A stretch of DNA of 44,284 nucleotides from an uncultured Acinetobacter sp. (GCA_947306495.1 CAMZGT010000012.1:1-44284); one strand, 5' to 3'. Positions 34,618 to 43,824 are shown, numbered from the stretch's first letter. Made by a program: numbers and translations. The notes: generated from the letters alone by a model not told the origin.

Positions 34618-37215
34618 ATGCTAAAAGGTAATGAAATTAGAAAATTATACTTAGATTATTTTAAAAATAAACATCAACATACAGTAGTTGAGAGTTCAAG
34701 TCTTGTACCGGATAATCCGACAGTGCTTTTGACAACAGCAGGCATGTTACAGTTTTTACCGATATTTTTAAATATTCAGCCTTGCCCGTATGAACCTGCA
34801 AGAGCAACATCTTGTCAAAAATGCGCTCGTGCCGGCGGAAAAGATTCTGATATAGAAAATGTCGGTAGAACGCCAAGACATCATACTTTTTTTGAAATGC
34901 TAGGAAATTTTTCATTTGGAGATTACTACAAAAGAGAAATTATTCCTTGGGCTTGGGAATTTGTTACAGAAGTTTTAAAACTGGATAAAGATAGACTTTG
35001 GGTAACAATATTTGAAACAGATGACGAAGCATTTGAAATTTGGAGAAGCATTGGTGTACCGGTTGAACGTATAAAAAGAAAAGGCAAAAAAGATAACTTT
35101 TGGGGTCCTCCTGGAGCTTCAGGTTCTTGCGGACCTTGTTCTGAAATTCATTATGACTTAGGTGAAGAATATTCTTGCGGTCATCCAAATTGTGGTATTG
35201 ATACTTGCGAATGTGATAGATGGGTTGAAATTTGGAACCTTGTATTTACTGAACTATACCAAGATGAAGAAGGTAATCAATCCCCTCTTGAGAAGAAAAA
35301 TGTTGATACAGGCATGGGTTTGGAACGTATTACTATGGTTTGCCAAGGCGTTGCATCAACCTTTGAAACAGATTTATTGAAACCTATTTTGGATAAAGTT
35401 TCTGAAATGAGTGGTGTTCCTTATAAAAAATCAGAAAAAACAGATATCTCATTAAGAATAATAACAGATCACGCCAGATGTGTGTCTTTCTTGATTTCTG
35501 ATGGCGTTATTCCAGGAAATGAAGGTAGAAGCTATGTTCTTAGAATGATACTCCGCCGTGCGCTCAGACATGGAAAGATTTTAGGAATGGAGCTTCCTTT
35601 CTTGTATAAATTGGTTGATGTCGTAGTTTATAATTATGGGGAAGCTTATCCTGATCTTGTTAAAAATAAAGCTAAGATTATTGAAGTTATTAAAAATGAA
35701 GAAGAACGATTCAATAAAACTCTTGATAGAGGATACAAGCTTTTGGAAGAATTTATTGAAAATAAGAAGGATATTGATGGAGAAAATGCCTTCAAATTAT
35801 ATGATACGTACGGTTTTCCGCTTGAGCTTACCAAGGAAATCGCTGAAGAAAACGATTTAAAAGTTGACGAAGAAGGCTACAAAGTCGCTATGCAAGAACA
35901 AAAGGATAGAGCAAAAGCAGCCACTGCGAAGATTTCTGTTACAGGTGATATCAAATATGCAAATCTGGAAAGAGAAGTCGGTTCAACCGAATTTGTAGGT
36001 TATACAGAAAATCAATCATGTTCAAAAATTCTCGGACAGATTGAAGGCGAAGGGTTTGTAGATATTGTACTTGATAAAACTCCATTCTATGCTGAATGTG
36101 GCGGTCAAGTCGGGGACAGCGGAATTTTAGAAAATGACCATTTTAAAGCAGAAGTTTTAACAACATTTAAAGTTAATGATTTATACGTTCACAGATGTTC
36201 AATATTGAACGGTGATGTTGTTATTGGAGATGAAGTGAAGGCTCTAATTGATATAGCAAGGCGTGAAGAAATTAGAGTACACCACACATCTGCCCACTTG
36301 CTTCAATCTGCATTAATAAAAGTTGTAGGTGATGAAGTAAAACAAGCAGGTTCATATGTTGATGACGAAAGAATGCGTTTTGACTTTACTTTCTCACGTG
36401 CAATGACAGAAGAAGAAATCAAAAAAACAGAAGATTTGATGAACAAATGGATAGGAGAAGGGTATTCCGTTCAAACTCAAGTTATGAGCATTGAAGAAGC
36501 CAGACTTACCGGAGCAACAGCATTATTTGGCGAAAAATACGGTGATACCGTTCGTGTTGTTTCAATAGTTAAAAATAATGAATGCATTTCGAAAGAATTC
36601 TGTGCAGGTACCCACGCCCGTGAACTTAAAGATTTAAGGCTGGTTAAAATAGTTTCGGAAGGCGCAATCGCAGCAGGTACAAGACGTATAGAAGTCTTTG
36701 TCGGAAATGCAGCCATTAAGTATTTGAACGCTAAATCTGCGGAAATAGACAAGCTCGCTGCAAAATTCAAAATGCATTATGACGAAGTTGAAGCCAGAGT
36801 AGATAAAATTCAGGAAGAAAACAGAGAACTACAAAAAGAATTAGCGGAAGTAAAGGCTGAGGCTGCTCGTTCTAAATTCGGAACATTCATTTCTAAAGCT
36901 CAAGACATCAATGGTGGCAAGTTATTTATTTCAAAAATCGAGGATATTGATGCTGACGCAGTAAAAGCCGGTATAGAAATGATGGCATCTAAGTTAGGTG
37001 AAAGTATTATTGTACTTGCAAGCCCAAGAATGGTTATAGCAAAAGTTACTGATGGATTTGTAAAATCCGGTGTTAATGCAGGTGAAATAGTTGGTGAAAT
37101 TGCCCGTGCCACAGGCGCAAACGGAGGCGGCAGACCAAACTTTGCTCAAGGCGGTATTAAAGATGCATCTGTTTTGGATGAAATATTAGGTAAAGTTGAA
37201 GCAGAATTAAAATAA
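34618..37215 (+). CDS. alaS: Alanyl-tRNA synthetase
   Basis: 865 residues, full length. Catalytic core at the N-terminus (RTPRHHTFFEMLGNFSFGDYYK, VDTGMGLERI); the editing domain holds HHTSAH near residue 555 and CAGTHARE at about 662; a coiled coil (EEVEARVDKIQEENRELQ) near 725-750 precedes the C-Ala domain ending ATGANGGGRPNFAQGGIKD. Insertion-like cysteines SCGHPNCGIDTCECDRW (about 185-200) are normal zinc-site variants. TATAAT (34580-34585) and AGAGGAA precede the ATG; no T-box is seen in the 139-base gap. Confidence 0.97.
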   Translation: MLKGNEIRKLYLDYFKNKHQHTVVESSSLVPDNPTVLLTTAGMLQFLPIFLNIQPCPYEPARATSCQKCARAGGKDSDIENVGRTPRHHTFFEMLGNFSFGDYYKREIIPWAWEFVTEVLKLDKDRLWVTIFETDDEAFEIWRSIGVPVERIKRKGKKDNFWGPPGASGSCGPCSEIHYDLGEEYSCGHPNCGIDTCECDRWVEIWNLVFTELYQDEEGNQSPLEKKNVDTGMGLERITMVCQGVASTFETDLLKPILDKVSEMSGVPYKKSEKTDISLRIITDHARCVSFLISDGVIPGNEGRSYVLRMILRRALRHGKILGMELPFLYKLVDVVVYNYGEAYPDLVKNKAKIIEVIKNEEERFNKTLDRGYKLLEEFIENKKDIDGENAFKLYDTYGFPLELTKEIAEENDLKVDEEGYKVAMQEQKDRAKAATAKISVTGDIKYANLEREVGSTEFVGYTENQSCSKILGQIEGEGFVDIVLDKTPFYAECGGQVGDSGILENDHFKAEVLTTFKVNDLYVHRCSILNGDVVIGDEVKALIDIARREEIRVHHTSAHLLQSALIKVVGDEVKQAGSYVDDERMRFDFTFSRAMTEEEIKKTEDLMNKWIGEGYSVQTQVMSIEEARLTGATALFGEKYGDTVRVVSIVKNNECISKEFCAGTHARELKDLRLVKIVSEGAIAAGTRRIEVFVGNAAIKYLNAKSAEIDKLAAKFKMHYDEVEARVDKIQEENRELQKELAEVKAEAARSKFGTFISKAQDINGGKLFISKIEDIDADAVKAGIEMMASKLGESIIVLASPRMVIAKVTDGFVKSGVNAGEIVGEIARATGANGGGRPNFAQGGIKDASVLDEILGKVEAELK

Positions 37216-37235
37216 ATTTATTTGTAATAATTATA

Positions 37236-37280
37236 ATGCCGCTAAGAGTATATAAATGCTATTAGCGGTATTGTTTTTGT
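37236..37280 (+). terminator. Intrinsic terminator of alaS
   Basis: ATGCCGCTAA (37236-37245) pairs with TTAGCGGTAT (37262-37271, one G-U pair), 16-base loop, followed by TGTTTTTGTTT. Confidence 0.8.
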
Positions 37281-37362
37281 TTATATTATCATTTATGATT
37301 CCGTTGAAATTTCACAAAAAATCTTTTGGTTGTATTATAGATATAGTAAAAACGGGAGCATA

Positions 37363-37617
37363 ATGCAGGTAAACTCAGTGATAAAAGTTTATACTCAAAT
37401 ATTTTTGGCATATATTATGGTACAGGATGGGTATTTAAAATATAATAGAACAGAAACACTGAATAAATTACCGGAAATTCTAAAATGGTATGCTTATAAA
37501 ACTATTAAATTGAAATTGCTTCAGGATAATGCAGTTGATGAATTTAAAGGCTTTGCACAAAATTATTCTATGAAAACTCTTGGTAAAAACATTTTTGAAT
37601 TTGAGATAATTCAATAG
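37363..37617 (+). CDS. Small protein of unknown function
   Basis: 84 residues from ATG 37363, chosen for GGGAG 4 bases upstream; an in-frame TTG at 37330 would extend it. MQVNSVIKVYTQIFLAYIMVQDGYLKYNRTETLNKLPEILKWYAYKTIKLKLLQDNAVDEF is helical with one moderately hydrophobic helix at the start, not clearly a membrane span. Stands alone between alaS and the mraY unit. No family recognised. Confidence 0.6.
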   Translation: MQVNSVIKVYTQIFLAYIMVQDGYLKYNRTETLNKLPEILKWYAYKTIKLKLLQDNAVDEFKGFAQNYSMKTLGKNIFEFEIIQ

Positions 37618-37704
37618 AAAGCGTTATATTGAAAATAGCCTACATTTTTCACTTTACCGCTTAAATTATTTGGTGTAAAATTGTTCTATCGGAGGGAAGA
37701 GATT

Positions 37705-38664
37705 ATGATAATGCTTGCAGTAGCTTTATTGATGAGTATGGTGCTATGTTTGCTATTTGGAGTCCCGTATATCGATTTTTTGCGGAAAAAAACAATAGGG
37801 CAATATATTCTTGAGTTAGCTCCTGAAGCTCATGCACAAAAGGCCGGTACTCCGACAACAGGTGGTGTTTTTATTATTTCGGCAATAATAATTGCTTCAA
37901 TAATAACACTGTTTATGGCGCAGCAAATGAACGATTCAGCTTGGGTTATTATTGTAACGCTTTTATTTATGACTATAGCAGGCTTTCAAGATGATTATCT
38001 GAAAATTAAAGGACACGAAAACAAAGGATTGAGCCCAAAGGGTAAATTGTTGAGACAAATTTTGATAGCTTTAATCCCTACTGTATATGCTATGCAGCAC
38101 TACGGTACTGCTATAACTCTCGGTTCTAAAACCTTTGATTTAACATGGCTTTATCCGTTTTTTACAGTGTTTGTTGTAACGGGAGCTTCCAATGCATACA
38201 ATTTAACCGACGGTCTTGACGGTTTAGCGGCTTCAACCGGTATTCCTGCATTTCTGGCTTGCGGATTGATTGCATTTTGGGGCGGACATAATGAAGTAGC
38301 AATAGTGTCTGCTACTGTAATAGGTGCATTGATAGGATTTTTAAAATACAACAAACCAAAAGCACAAGTGTTTATGGGTGATACAGGTTCTTTAGCATTA
38401 GGGGGACTTTTGGGAACTTTGGCAATTTTAAGTCGTTGCGAGTTGCTCCTTGTTTTATTTGGCGGAGTTTTTGTAATGGAAACTCTGTCTGTGATAATGC
38501 AGGTTACAAGCTTTAAGCTAACCGGAAAAAGAATTTTTAAGATGTCTCCAATTCACCATCATTTTGAACTTTGCGGACATTCGGAGAGAAGAATTGTTAT
38601 TGAGTTTTCAATCGTTTCTCTTATATTATCAGTGATAGCAGTTATTTTGAATTACATCATATAG
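37705..38664 (+). CDS. mraY: Phospho-N-acetylmuramoyl-pentapeptide transferase
   Basis: 319 residues, about ten membrane helices. It makes lipid I by joining UDP-MurNAc-pentapeptide to undecaprenyl phosphate at the inner membrane. Motifs: KAGTPTTGGVFII, DDYLK, NAYNLTDGLDGLA, VFMGDTGSLALGG and the His-rich MSPIHHHFELCG. Start at ATG 37705 with GGAGGG 9 bases upstream (37711 also possible). First gene of mraY-murD-ftsW-murG; the rest of the usual dcw cluster is not here. Confidence 0.96.
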   Translation: MIMLAVALLMSMVLCLLFGVPYIDFLRKKTIGQYILELAPEAHAQKAGTPTTGGVFIISAIIIASIITLFMAQQMNDSAWVIIVTLLFMTIAGFQDDYLKIKGHENKGLSPKGKLLRQILIALIPTVYAMQHYGTAITLGSKTFDLTWLYPFFTVFVVTGASNAYNLTDGLDGLAASTGIPAFLACGLIAFWGGHNEVAIVSATVIGALIGFLKYNKPKAQVFMGDTGSLALGGLLGTLAILSRCELLLVLFGGVFVMETLSVIMQVTSFKLTGKRIFKMSPIHHHFELCGHSERRIVIEFSIVSLILSVIAVILNYII

Positions 38665-38672
38665 GTTGAATT

Positions 38673-39980
38673 ATGTCAGATAAGTTATTAATATTAGGAT
38701 TATCAAAGAGTGGAATTTCTGCTGCAGAATATGCCTTAACCAAAGGGTATAATGTATACATAACGGAATCGAAAGCACCTAAAGAGGAATATTTAGATAA
38801 GATTGAGGAACTCAAGTCAAAGGGTATAAAAATAGAAACAGGGGGACATTCTAACGAGTTTATAATCGGAACAAGTTTCGCTGTTACAAGTCCGGGAATT
38901 CCTCCAAAATCGGAAATTTTTCAAAAATTAGATGCTCAAAATATTCCGATAATTTCTGAAATAGAATTTGCGTATCAAAATACTAAAATTCCTTTTATTG
39001 TGATTACCGGAACAAATGGAAAAACTACAACAACTTCACTTGTTTCTCATATTTTGAGCAAAAATTTTGATGCACCTGCCTGCGGAAACATAGGAATTCC
39101 TCCAACTTCACTAATCAGCAGGAATCATGATTTTCTGGTCTGCGAAGTAAGTTCATATCAGGCTGAAATGACAAAATTTTTTAGAGCTAAAATAGCCTGC
39201 TGGACTAATTTTACACCTGACCATATTGATTGGCACGGAGGTTTGGAAAACTATTTTAAAGCTAAAGCAAAGCTGTTTATAGGGAATCAGGCTCCTGATT
39301 ATGCAGTATTAAATGCTAATGACTCAAAGTTAAAAGAATTTTTAAAAGAATGTAATAATGTTGTTATGTTTGATGATGATAAAGATTGCTTTATTAAAAA
39401 TAAGGCAATATATTATAAAGGTGAAGAAATTATATCACTTGATGATTGTCCGCTACTTGGGCATCACAATTATCAAAATATTATGTGTGGAATTATCATA
39501 GCTAAACTTGTCGGAATGTCAAACAAGGATATAAGAGAGCAGATAATTTCGTTCAGGCCACCTGCTCACAGATTAGAAAAAATAAGGGAGATGAATGGTA
39601 TTACATTCTATAATGATTCCAAGGCAACTAATCCTGAGGCATCCATAGTGGCTATTGATTCGTTTAACAATGTTAATGTTGCTTTGATTCTCGGTGGTAG
39701 GGACAAAAATACGGATCTGACAGAAATGTGCAATTCGATAAACAAACACATAAGTACAGTTTTATTAATAGGAGAAGCAACTGAACGTTTTGAAAAAAAT
39801 CTGATAAAAAACGGATTTAGTAATATAATAAAAGAACCAAGTATGGAAAGTGCGATTGATACAGCAATTGGTTTAAAGCCAGATGTTGTTTTATTATCAC
39901 CTGCTTGTGCAAGTTTTGACATGTTTAAAAGTTACGAACACAGAGGAGATGTTTTCAGAGAGTATGTCTTATCCAAATAA
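38673..39980 (+). CDS. murD: UDP-N-acetylmuramoyl-L-alanine:D-glutamate ligase
   Basis: 435 residues. Cytosolic ATP-dependent addition of D-Glu to UDP-MurNAc-L-Ala. N-terminal substrate domain LLILGLSKSGISAAEYAL; P-loop ITGTNGKTTTTSLV; central NFTPDHIDWHGGLENYFKAKAKLF; C-terminal HRLEKI, YNDSKATNP and LLSPACASFDMFKSYEHRGDVF. Eight bases after mraY and overlapping ftsW by 17 bases, so one transcript. Confidence 0.97.
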   Translation: MSDKLLILGLSKSGISAAEYALTKGYNVYITESKAPKEEYLDKIEELKSKGIKIETGGHSNEFIIGTSFAVTSPGIPPKSEIFQKLDAQNIPIISEIEFAYQNTKIPFIVITGTNGKTTTTSLVSHILSKNFDAPACGNIGIPPTSLISRNHDFLVCEVSSYQAEMTKFFRAKIACWTNFTPDHIDWHGGLENYFKAKAKLFIGNQAPDYAVLNANDSKLKEFLKECNNVVMFDDDKDCFIKNKAIYYKGEEIISLDDCPLLGHHNYQNIMCGIIIAKLVGMSNKDIREQIISFRPPAHRLEKIREMNGITFYNDSKATNPEASIVAIDSFNNVNVALILGGRDKNTDLTEMCNSINKHISTVLLIGEATERFEKNLIKNGFSNIIKEPSMESAIDTAIGLKPDVVLLSPACASFDMFKSYEHRGDVFREYVLSK

Positions 39981-41103
39981 TCAAAATTTGAGTACTCAAA
40001 ATATGCAATCAGACAGACCGCTTTTGATTGCAGTAATTTTCCTTGTTGTAATAGGTCTTATGGCAATATTCTCTGCCAGTGCTCCAAAATGTATTGAAAT
40101 GGGCTTAAGTCCGCTTAGATTTTTAGTTATGCAGCTTGCAGGTGTTATAGTTGGTTTTATTGGTTTAAAATTTTTATCAAATTTTCATTATAAAAAACTT
40201 GTATCATTTACTCTGCCTTTTACAATTTTTGTAATTGCCATGTTAATATTGGTTAAAGTTGCAGGTACTACAGTTAATGGTGCACAACGTTGGTTAAATA
40301 TTGGTCCTTTAAGTTTACAGCCTTCTGAATTTGCAAAACCTGCTGTTGTGCTTTTATTAGCGGCTGTATTTTCCAAAGATGCGGTTATAATGGATAATAA
40401 TAAGATTGTTACTGCTTTCATCCCAATATTAATAATGATTGTACTAATATTTACACAACCGAATTTAAGCATGGTAATACTGCTTCTTGCTACTTCTGTA
40501 GCGATTTATTTATGTGCAGGAGGATCTCTGCAAACGATTCTTTGGGGAGCAGGAATGATGATTCCGCTTTTGCTTTTGAAGGGGTTAAAGGGCTATCAAT
40601 CCTCTCGATTAACAACTTGGTTACATCCTGAAGCAGACCCTTTAGGTGCGGGGTATAATATAATTCAGTCATTAGTTGCTTTTGCTTCAGGAGGGTTGTA
40701 TGGGGTAGGATATGGAAGCTCTAAGCAAAAACTGGCTTGGCTTCCAGAAGCTCATACCGACTTTATATATGCAGTTATCGGAGAAGAACTTGGATTTATA
40801 GGTTGTTTATTGATTTTATGTCTTTTCTGGACAATTTTGCAACGAGGATTTATGATAGCTACAAAGTGTCAAGACATGTATGGTAAGCTTTTGGCCTTGG
40901 GGTTAACATTTTCAATTTGTTTCCAAGGATTCTTAAACATGTGGGTTGCAAGCTCTTTTGTACCTGCAACGGGTGTTCCAATGCCATTTATAAGTTACGG
41001 CGGTTCATCAGTAATTGTATCATTATGGATGGTTGGAATTCTATTAAACATATCAAAAGATAATGTAAAACGAGTTAGGTTTGGTAATGTCAGAAATGTC
41101 TAA
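39964..41103 (+). CDS. ftsW: SEDS peptidoglycan glycosyltransferase FtsW
   Basis: 379 residues, about ten membrane helices. Polymerises lipid II at the division septum with a partner transpeptidase. Motifs: SASAPKCIE, GAQRWLNIGPLSLQPSEFAKP, TQPNLSMVILLLA, YGSSKQKLAWLPEAHTDFIYAVIGEELGF, and PFISYGGSS. The start ATG 39964 lies within the end of murD and gives a short cytoplasmic N-terminus; the open frame upstream is non-specific. FtsW rather than RodA from its place next to murD and murG. Confidence 0.93.
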   Translation: MSYPNNQNLSTQNMQSDRPLLIAVIFLVVIGLMAIFSASAPKCIEMGLSPLRFLVMQLAGVIVGFIGLKFLSNFHYKKLVSFTLPFTIFVIAMLILVKVAGTTVNGAQRWLNIGPLSLQPSEFAKPAVVLLLAAVFSKDAVIMDNNKIVTAFIPILIMIVLIFTQPNLSMVILLLATSVAIYLCAGGSLQTILWGAGMMIPLLLLKGLKGYQSSRLTTWLHPEADPLGAGYNIIQSLVAFASGGLYGVGYGSSKQKLAWLPEAHTDFIYAVIGEELGFIGCLLILCLFWTILQRGFMIATKCQDMYGKLLALGLTFSICFQGFLNMWVASSFVPATGVPMPFISYGGSSVIVSLWMVGILLNISKDNVKRVRFGNVRNV

Positions 41104-42199
41104 TAAAAAATATTTTGTGACCGGAGGAGGAACCGGAGGGCATATATATCCTGCTTTAGCAGTTGCGGATGCTTTAGCCGGCGAAGGTTCTAAAGTCTAT
41201 TATGTCGGAAATAAGAGAAATATGGAATATGAGCTCGCAACGAAAAAAGGATACAAATTTTTGCATGTAAGTATTTCAGGAATGCCAAGAAAGTTTAATT
41301 TTAAACTTTTTTGGTGGGGTGTAAAATTAGTTAAAGCGGTATTGTATTCAATTAAATATATAAAAAAATATCAACCAAGCGTAGTTTTTGCGACAGGAGG
41401 ATATGTTTCTGCTCCAATGATTTTTGCTTGCAGGATAACAAAAACTCCTTATATGATGCATGATTGCGATGCAATGCCGGGGCTTGTAACAAGAAAATTA
41501 TCAAAAGGTGCGAAATACGTTTCTTTGGCTTTCAGTAAAGCAAAAAAATATATTCAAAATAAACATACGATTATTACGGGAAATCCTATTCGTAAAGAAT
41601 TTAAAAGTTTAACAAAGGAAACGGCAAGGCAAAATCTCGGTTTGGAAAACAAAATGACACTGTGTGTCATGGGTGGTTCACAAGGCGCAAAGTCTATAAA
41701 TGATGCAACTGTTGAGTTATTGCGCGAACTATCTCAGGAAAAAAATATTCAGGTTGTTTTTCAAACAGGCAGAAAAAATTATGACGCGGTGATTGAAAGA
41801 CTTCAACAATTTTACCCAAAATATAACCAAGATAGGAACCTCTTGATAAAACCATACTTTGATGACATGGTATCGGTACTTAAGTCTTGCGATATTGTTT
41901 TATCAAGAGCCGGTTCGTTGAGCTTATCAGAAATTTGTGCTTCTCAGGTTGCTCCTATTCTTGTACCGTACCCGCATGCTGCAGCTAATCATCAGCGTCT
42001 GAATGCAAAGTCACTTCTTGAAGCGGGTGCTTGTATTTATATTGAGGATGAGGAGTTAGATACTAATAAACTGAAGGACGTATTATTTAAGTTGATTGAA
42101 AGTCCTATAAAAATGAATTATCTTAAGCAAAATTCTTCGAATTTGGCTAAATATGATGCTCTTGATAAGATTAAAAACGTTATAACTTCTATTAAATAA
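41096..42199 (+). CDS. murG: UDP-N-acetylglucosamine:lipid I transferase
   Basis: 367 residues. It adds GlcNAc to lipid I to give lipid II at the inner face of the membrane. GGGTGGHIYPALAVA (10-24), GGYVSAPM, GNPIRKEF, GGSQGAKSIN, YFDDMVSVLKSCDIVLSRAGSLSLSEI and PYPHAAANHQRLNA are all present. Start at ATG 41096 overlaps the end of ftsW (ATG 41087 also possible). The murC/murB genes that often follow are absent; instead an accessory region begins. Confidence 0.96.
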   Translation: MSNKKYFVTGGGTGGHIYPALAVADALAGEGSKVYYVGNKRNMEYELATKKGYKFLHVSISGMPRKFNFKLFWWGVKLVKAVLYSIKYIKKYQPSVVFATGGYVSAPMIFACRITKTPYMMHDCDAMPGLVTRKLSKGAKYVSLAFSKAKKYIQNKHTIITGNPIRKEFKSLTKETARQNLGLENKMTLCVMGGSQGAKSINDATVELLRELSQEKNIQVVFQTGRKNYDAVIERLQQFYPKYNQDRNLLIKPYFDDMVSVLKSCDIVLSRAGSLSLSEICASQVAPILVPYPHAAANHQRLNAKSLLEAGACIYIEDEELDTNKLKDVLFKLIESPIKMNYLKQNSSNLAKYDALDKIKNVITSIK

Positions 42200-42210
42200 A
42201 AAACTAAAAA

Positions 42211-42266
42211 ATTTTGCCTCAAAACCACACCCTGACGGCTTTATACACTCAAAAATTTGCCTCAAA
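42211..42266. repeat. Short direct repeat downstream of murG
   Basis: ATTTTGCCTCAAAA (42211-42224) recurs as AATTTGCCTCAAA (42254-42266), 43 bases apart. Origin unclear. Confidence 0.45.
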
Positions 42267-42286
42267 TGCTTGTAGATACTGAGCTT

Positions 42287-42316
42287 TAGGTTTAGATGTA
42301 AAAATTTCTTTACAAT
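42287..42316 (+). promoter_or_regulatory. Dispersed 30-base regulatory-type element, copy 2
   Basis: It matches 273-302 at 27 of 30 positions (identical TAGGTTTAGATGTAAA). Its end CTTTACAAT and the following bases also resemble the region upstream of gene A. A TATATAAA (42345-42352) lies 30 bases after the TTTACA, compared with 31 bases to the TATATATATA before gene A. Confidence 0.45.
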
Positions 42317-42450
42317 TGCGGGGTGATTTTTAAAAATGTAGTAGTATATAAATGTACTTGATTCTGAAGCAATGCGAAAGCTGCGTAGGATGAATCTTTT
42401 AAGAGTATGAGGGGGTATTGTGCCCTGATATATCTAGCTATCACTGATTA

Positions 42451-42474
42451 TGCACTGCCAAACGCGGCAGTGCA
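42451..42474 (+). other. Hairpin abutting a ribosome-binding site
   Basis: TGCACTGCC (42451-42459), 6-base loop AAACGC, GGCAGTGCA (42466-42474): perfect 9-base stem ending directly at GGAGG (42475-42479) of the next gene. The stem may limit ribosome access or protect the 5' end. Confidence 0.7.
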
Positions 42475-42483
42475 GGAGGTTTT

Positions 42484-42855
42484 ATGTACCATTGTTGTAA
42501 AACAAAGCCGGATGATATTTATTATCTTAAGGAAACTAATTTATACACATACAGAATGTTGTCCATAGGTTTTTGTCCAATTTGTTCCAAGCCTATAGCA
42601 GAAATTTATCAATTTCGTTTTGACGGGGTTCCTGAACGTATAACAGCGTCAGGAATTGAGGCTAACAATATGATGCAAAAATATTCGGGGGATATATTAT
42701 TTTCTGCTCGAGAAGTTAATTATAAAAAATTCAAGTCAAAACCGTTCGGATGGCGTTATGGTATCAATAAATCTGTTAAAAACGGTAAGAAAACTGCAAT
42801 TAAGCAATATGCATGTGATTTCTACGGTAACAAAGAATTAGTCAAAATATTGTGA
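42484..42855 (+). CDS. Small protein with cysteine pairs, unknown
   Basis: 123 residues. CC at 4-5 and CPIC (about 32-35) could form one zinc site. The C-terminal part (SKPFGWRYGINKSVKNGKKTAIKQYACDFYGNK) is basic. Strong GGAGG, 4 bases before the ATG, behind a hairpin. Possibly nucleic-acid binding; phage-like in style but no family recognised. First of four small genes in the same direction. Confidence 0.7.
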   Translation: MYHCCKTKPDDIYYLKETNLYTYRMLSIGFCPICSKPIAEIYQFRFDGVPERITASGIEANNMMQKYSGDILFSAREVNYKKFKSKPFGWRYGINKSVKNGKKTAIKQYACDFYGNKELVKIL

Positions 42856-42877
42856 TGTAATATGCTCGTCTATTTAT

Positions 42878-42946
42878 GAAGGCAGGTTTTTTTTATTGTA
42901 AATCACCTTTCTCTCTCTAAACTCCCCACCTGCCTTCTTTTTTTTT
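42878..42946 (+). terminator. Long-loop hairpin with T-run
   Basis: GAAGGCAGGT (42878-42887) pairs with ACCTGCCTTC (42928-42937) across a 40-base pyrimidine-rich loop, followed by nine T. A terminator, or a regulated structure given the loop size. Confidence 0.6.
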
Positions 42947-42960
42947 ATGAAAGGATGTTT

Positions 42961-43266
42961 ATGGAAAAAATAATTAAACCTTGTGAAGTTAAAAAACAAA
43001 TAAACGATAAACATATAAAATTTTATGATAAAATTCTGGACATTTTAGAATTTATTTTAGATGAATATTCACGGGAATTAATACGTGCTGATTTGGAATT
43101 TTTAGAAATGCCCAAGAATTCTGTTGCAGTTTTAGATTTTTTAGTATCATCTATTGGAAAAATTCAGAAAGGTCAGCGGCTTGCTCTTGGTCTGGATGAA
43201 GATAAATTTGAAAATATTGAGCCTCAAATAAACATTGTTGAAGGTTTATCTAAAGAAAAAATATAA
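42961..43266 (+). CDS. Small helical protein, unknown
   Basis: 101 residues from ATG 42961 (AAAGG 6 bases upstream; ATG 42955 would be one base from it). Acidic, helical, with FILDEYSRELIRADLEFLEM and GKIQKGQRLALGLDED...INIVEGLSKEKI. The size and ending are reminiscent of small phage-type packaging proteins, from memory only. No family asserted. Confidence 0.65.
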   Translation: MEKIIKPCEVKKQINDKHIKFYDKILDILEFILDEYSRELIRADLEFLEMPKNSVAVLDFLVSSIGKIQKGQRLALGLDEDKFENIEPQINIVEGLSKEKI

Positions 43267-43277
43267 AGGAGAAGCGA

Positions 43278-43640
43278 ATGGAAAAATCACTGGAAGACTG
43301 GATAAAAGAATTATTAAAAGAGTATGAACGCATAAATGTGACTCCAAAAATACTGGAAGGAGTTCAGAATATAGTAAATAATAGAACTATGAACCGCAAT
43401 CAGCCGGTATCAGATAATGCAAAATATAGTAATATTATCAATAATACCAAAGGTATGTATATTGGTAACTCATATGCAAATACACCCAATATGTATACAT
43501 CACCGAATATACCCCAAATGTATTCAAAACCGGAAGGTATGACTGAAAAAGTTATCAAAGGAGTGCAAGATAATATTAATAAAGCAAAAGAAAGGTTGAA
43601 AAATAAAGAGGATATTTTATTAAACAGGAAAGTTGTATGA
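43278..43640 (+). CDS. Small protein with Asn/Tyr/Met/Pro-rich middle, unknown
   Basis: 120 residues, AAAGGAG 7 bases before the ATG. N-terminal amphipathic helix (SLEDWIKELLKEYERINVTPKI), a low-complexity middle (GNSYANTPNMYTSPNIPQMYSKPEG) resembling in style the N-termini of proteins A-C, and a basic C-terminal helix. Twelve bases after the previous gene. Confidence 0.65.
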   Translation: MEKSLEDWIKELLKEYERINVTPKILEGVQNIVNNRTMNRNQPVSDNAKYSNIINNTKGMYIGNSYANTPNMYTSPNIPQMYSKPEGMTEKVIKGVQDNINKAKERLKNKEDILLNRKVV

Positions 43641-43824
43641 TAGAGCTGATTTTTTGCAAAGGGAGGTTAAAACACTTTCTGATTTCTTTAATAATCACGG
43701 ATATAACATGCAAGAAAAAGGAAATTTCAAAGATTATTTTTCTGTTACTAACATAGATCAATCAAATGATGATGTTAGTTTATTACGAAAATGGATAGAA
43801 AAACTATTTAATATCTTAGAATAA
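43633..43824 (+). CDS. Small open frame following the 120-residue gene
   Basis: 63 codons from TTG 43633, overlapping the previous gene by 8 bases. Sequence FLQREVKTLSDFFNNHGYNMQEKGNFKDYFSVTNIDQSNDDVSLL looks protein-like, but the start is weak; no ATG with a fitting ribosome site precedes it. The real start may differ. Confidence 0.4.
   Translation: MYDRADFLQREVKTLSDFFNNHGYNMQEKGNFKDYFSVTNIDQSNDDVSLLRKWIEKLFNILE

Noticed and set aside
42407-42568. Open frame starting MRGYCALIYLAITDY before the 123-residue gene
   Set aside because: No ribosome site, overlaps the better-supported gene and passes through its hairpin and GGAGG.
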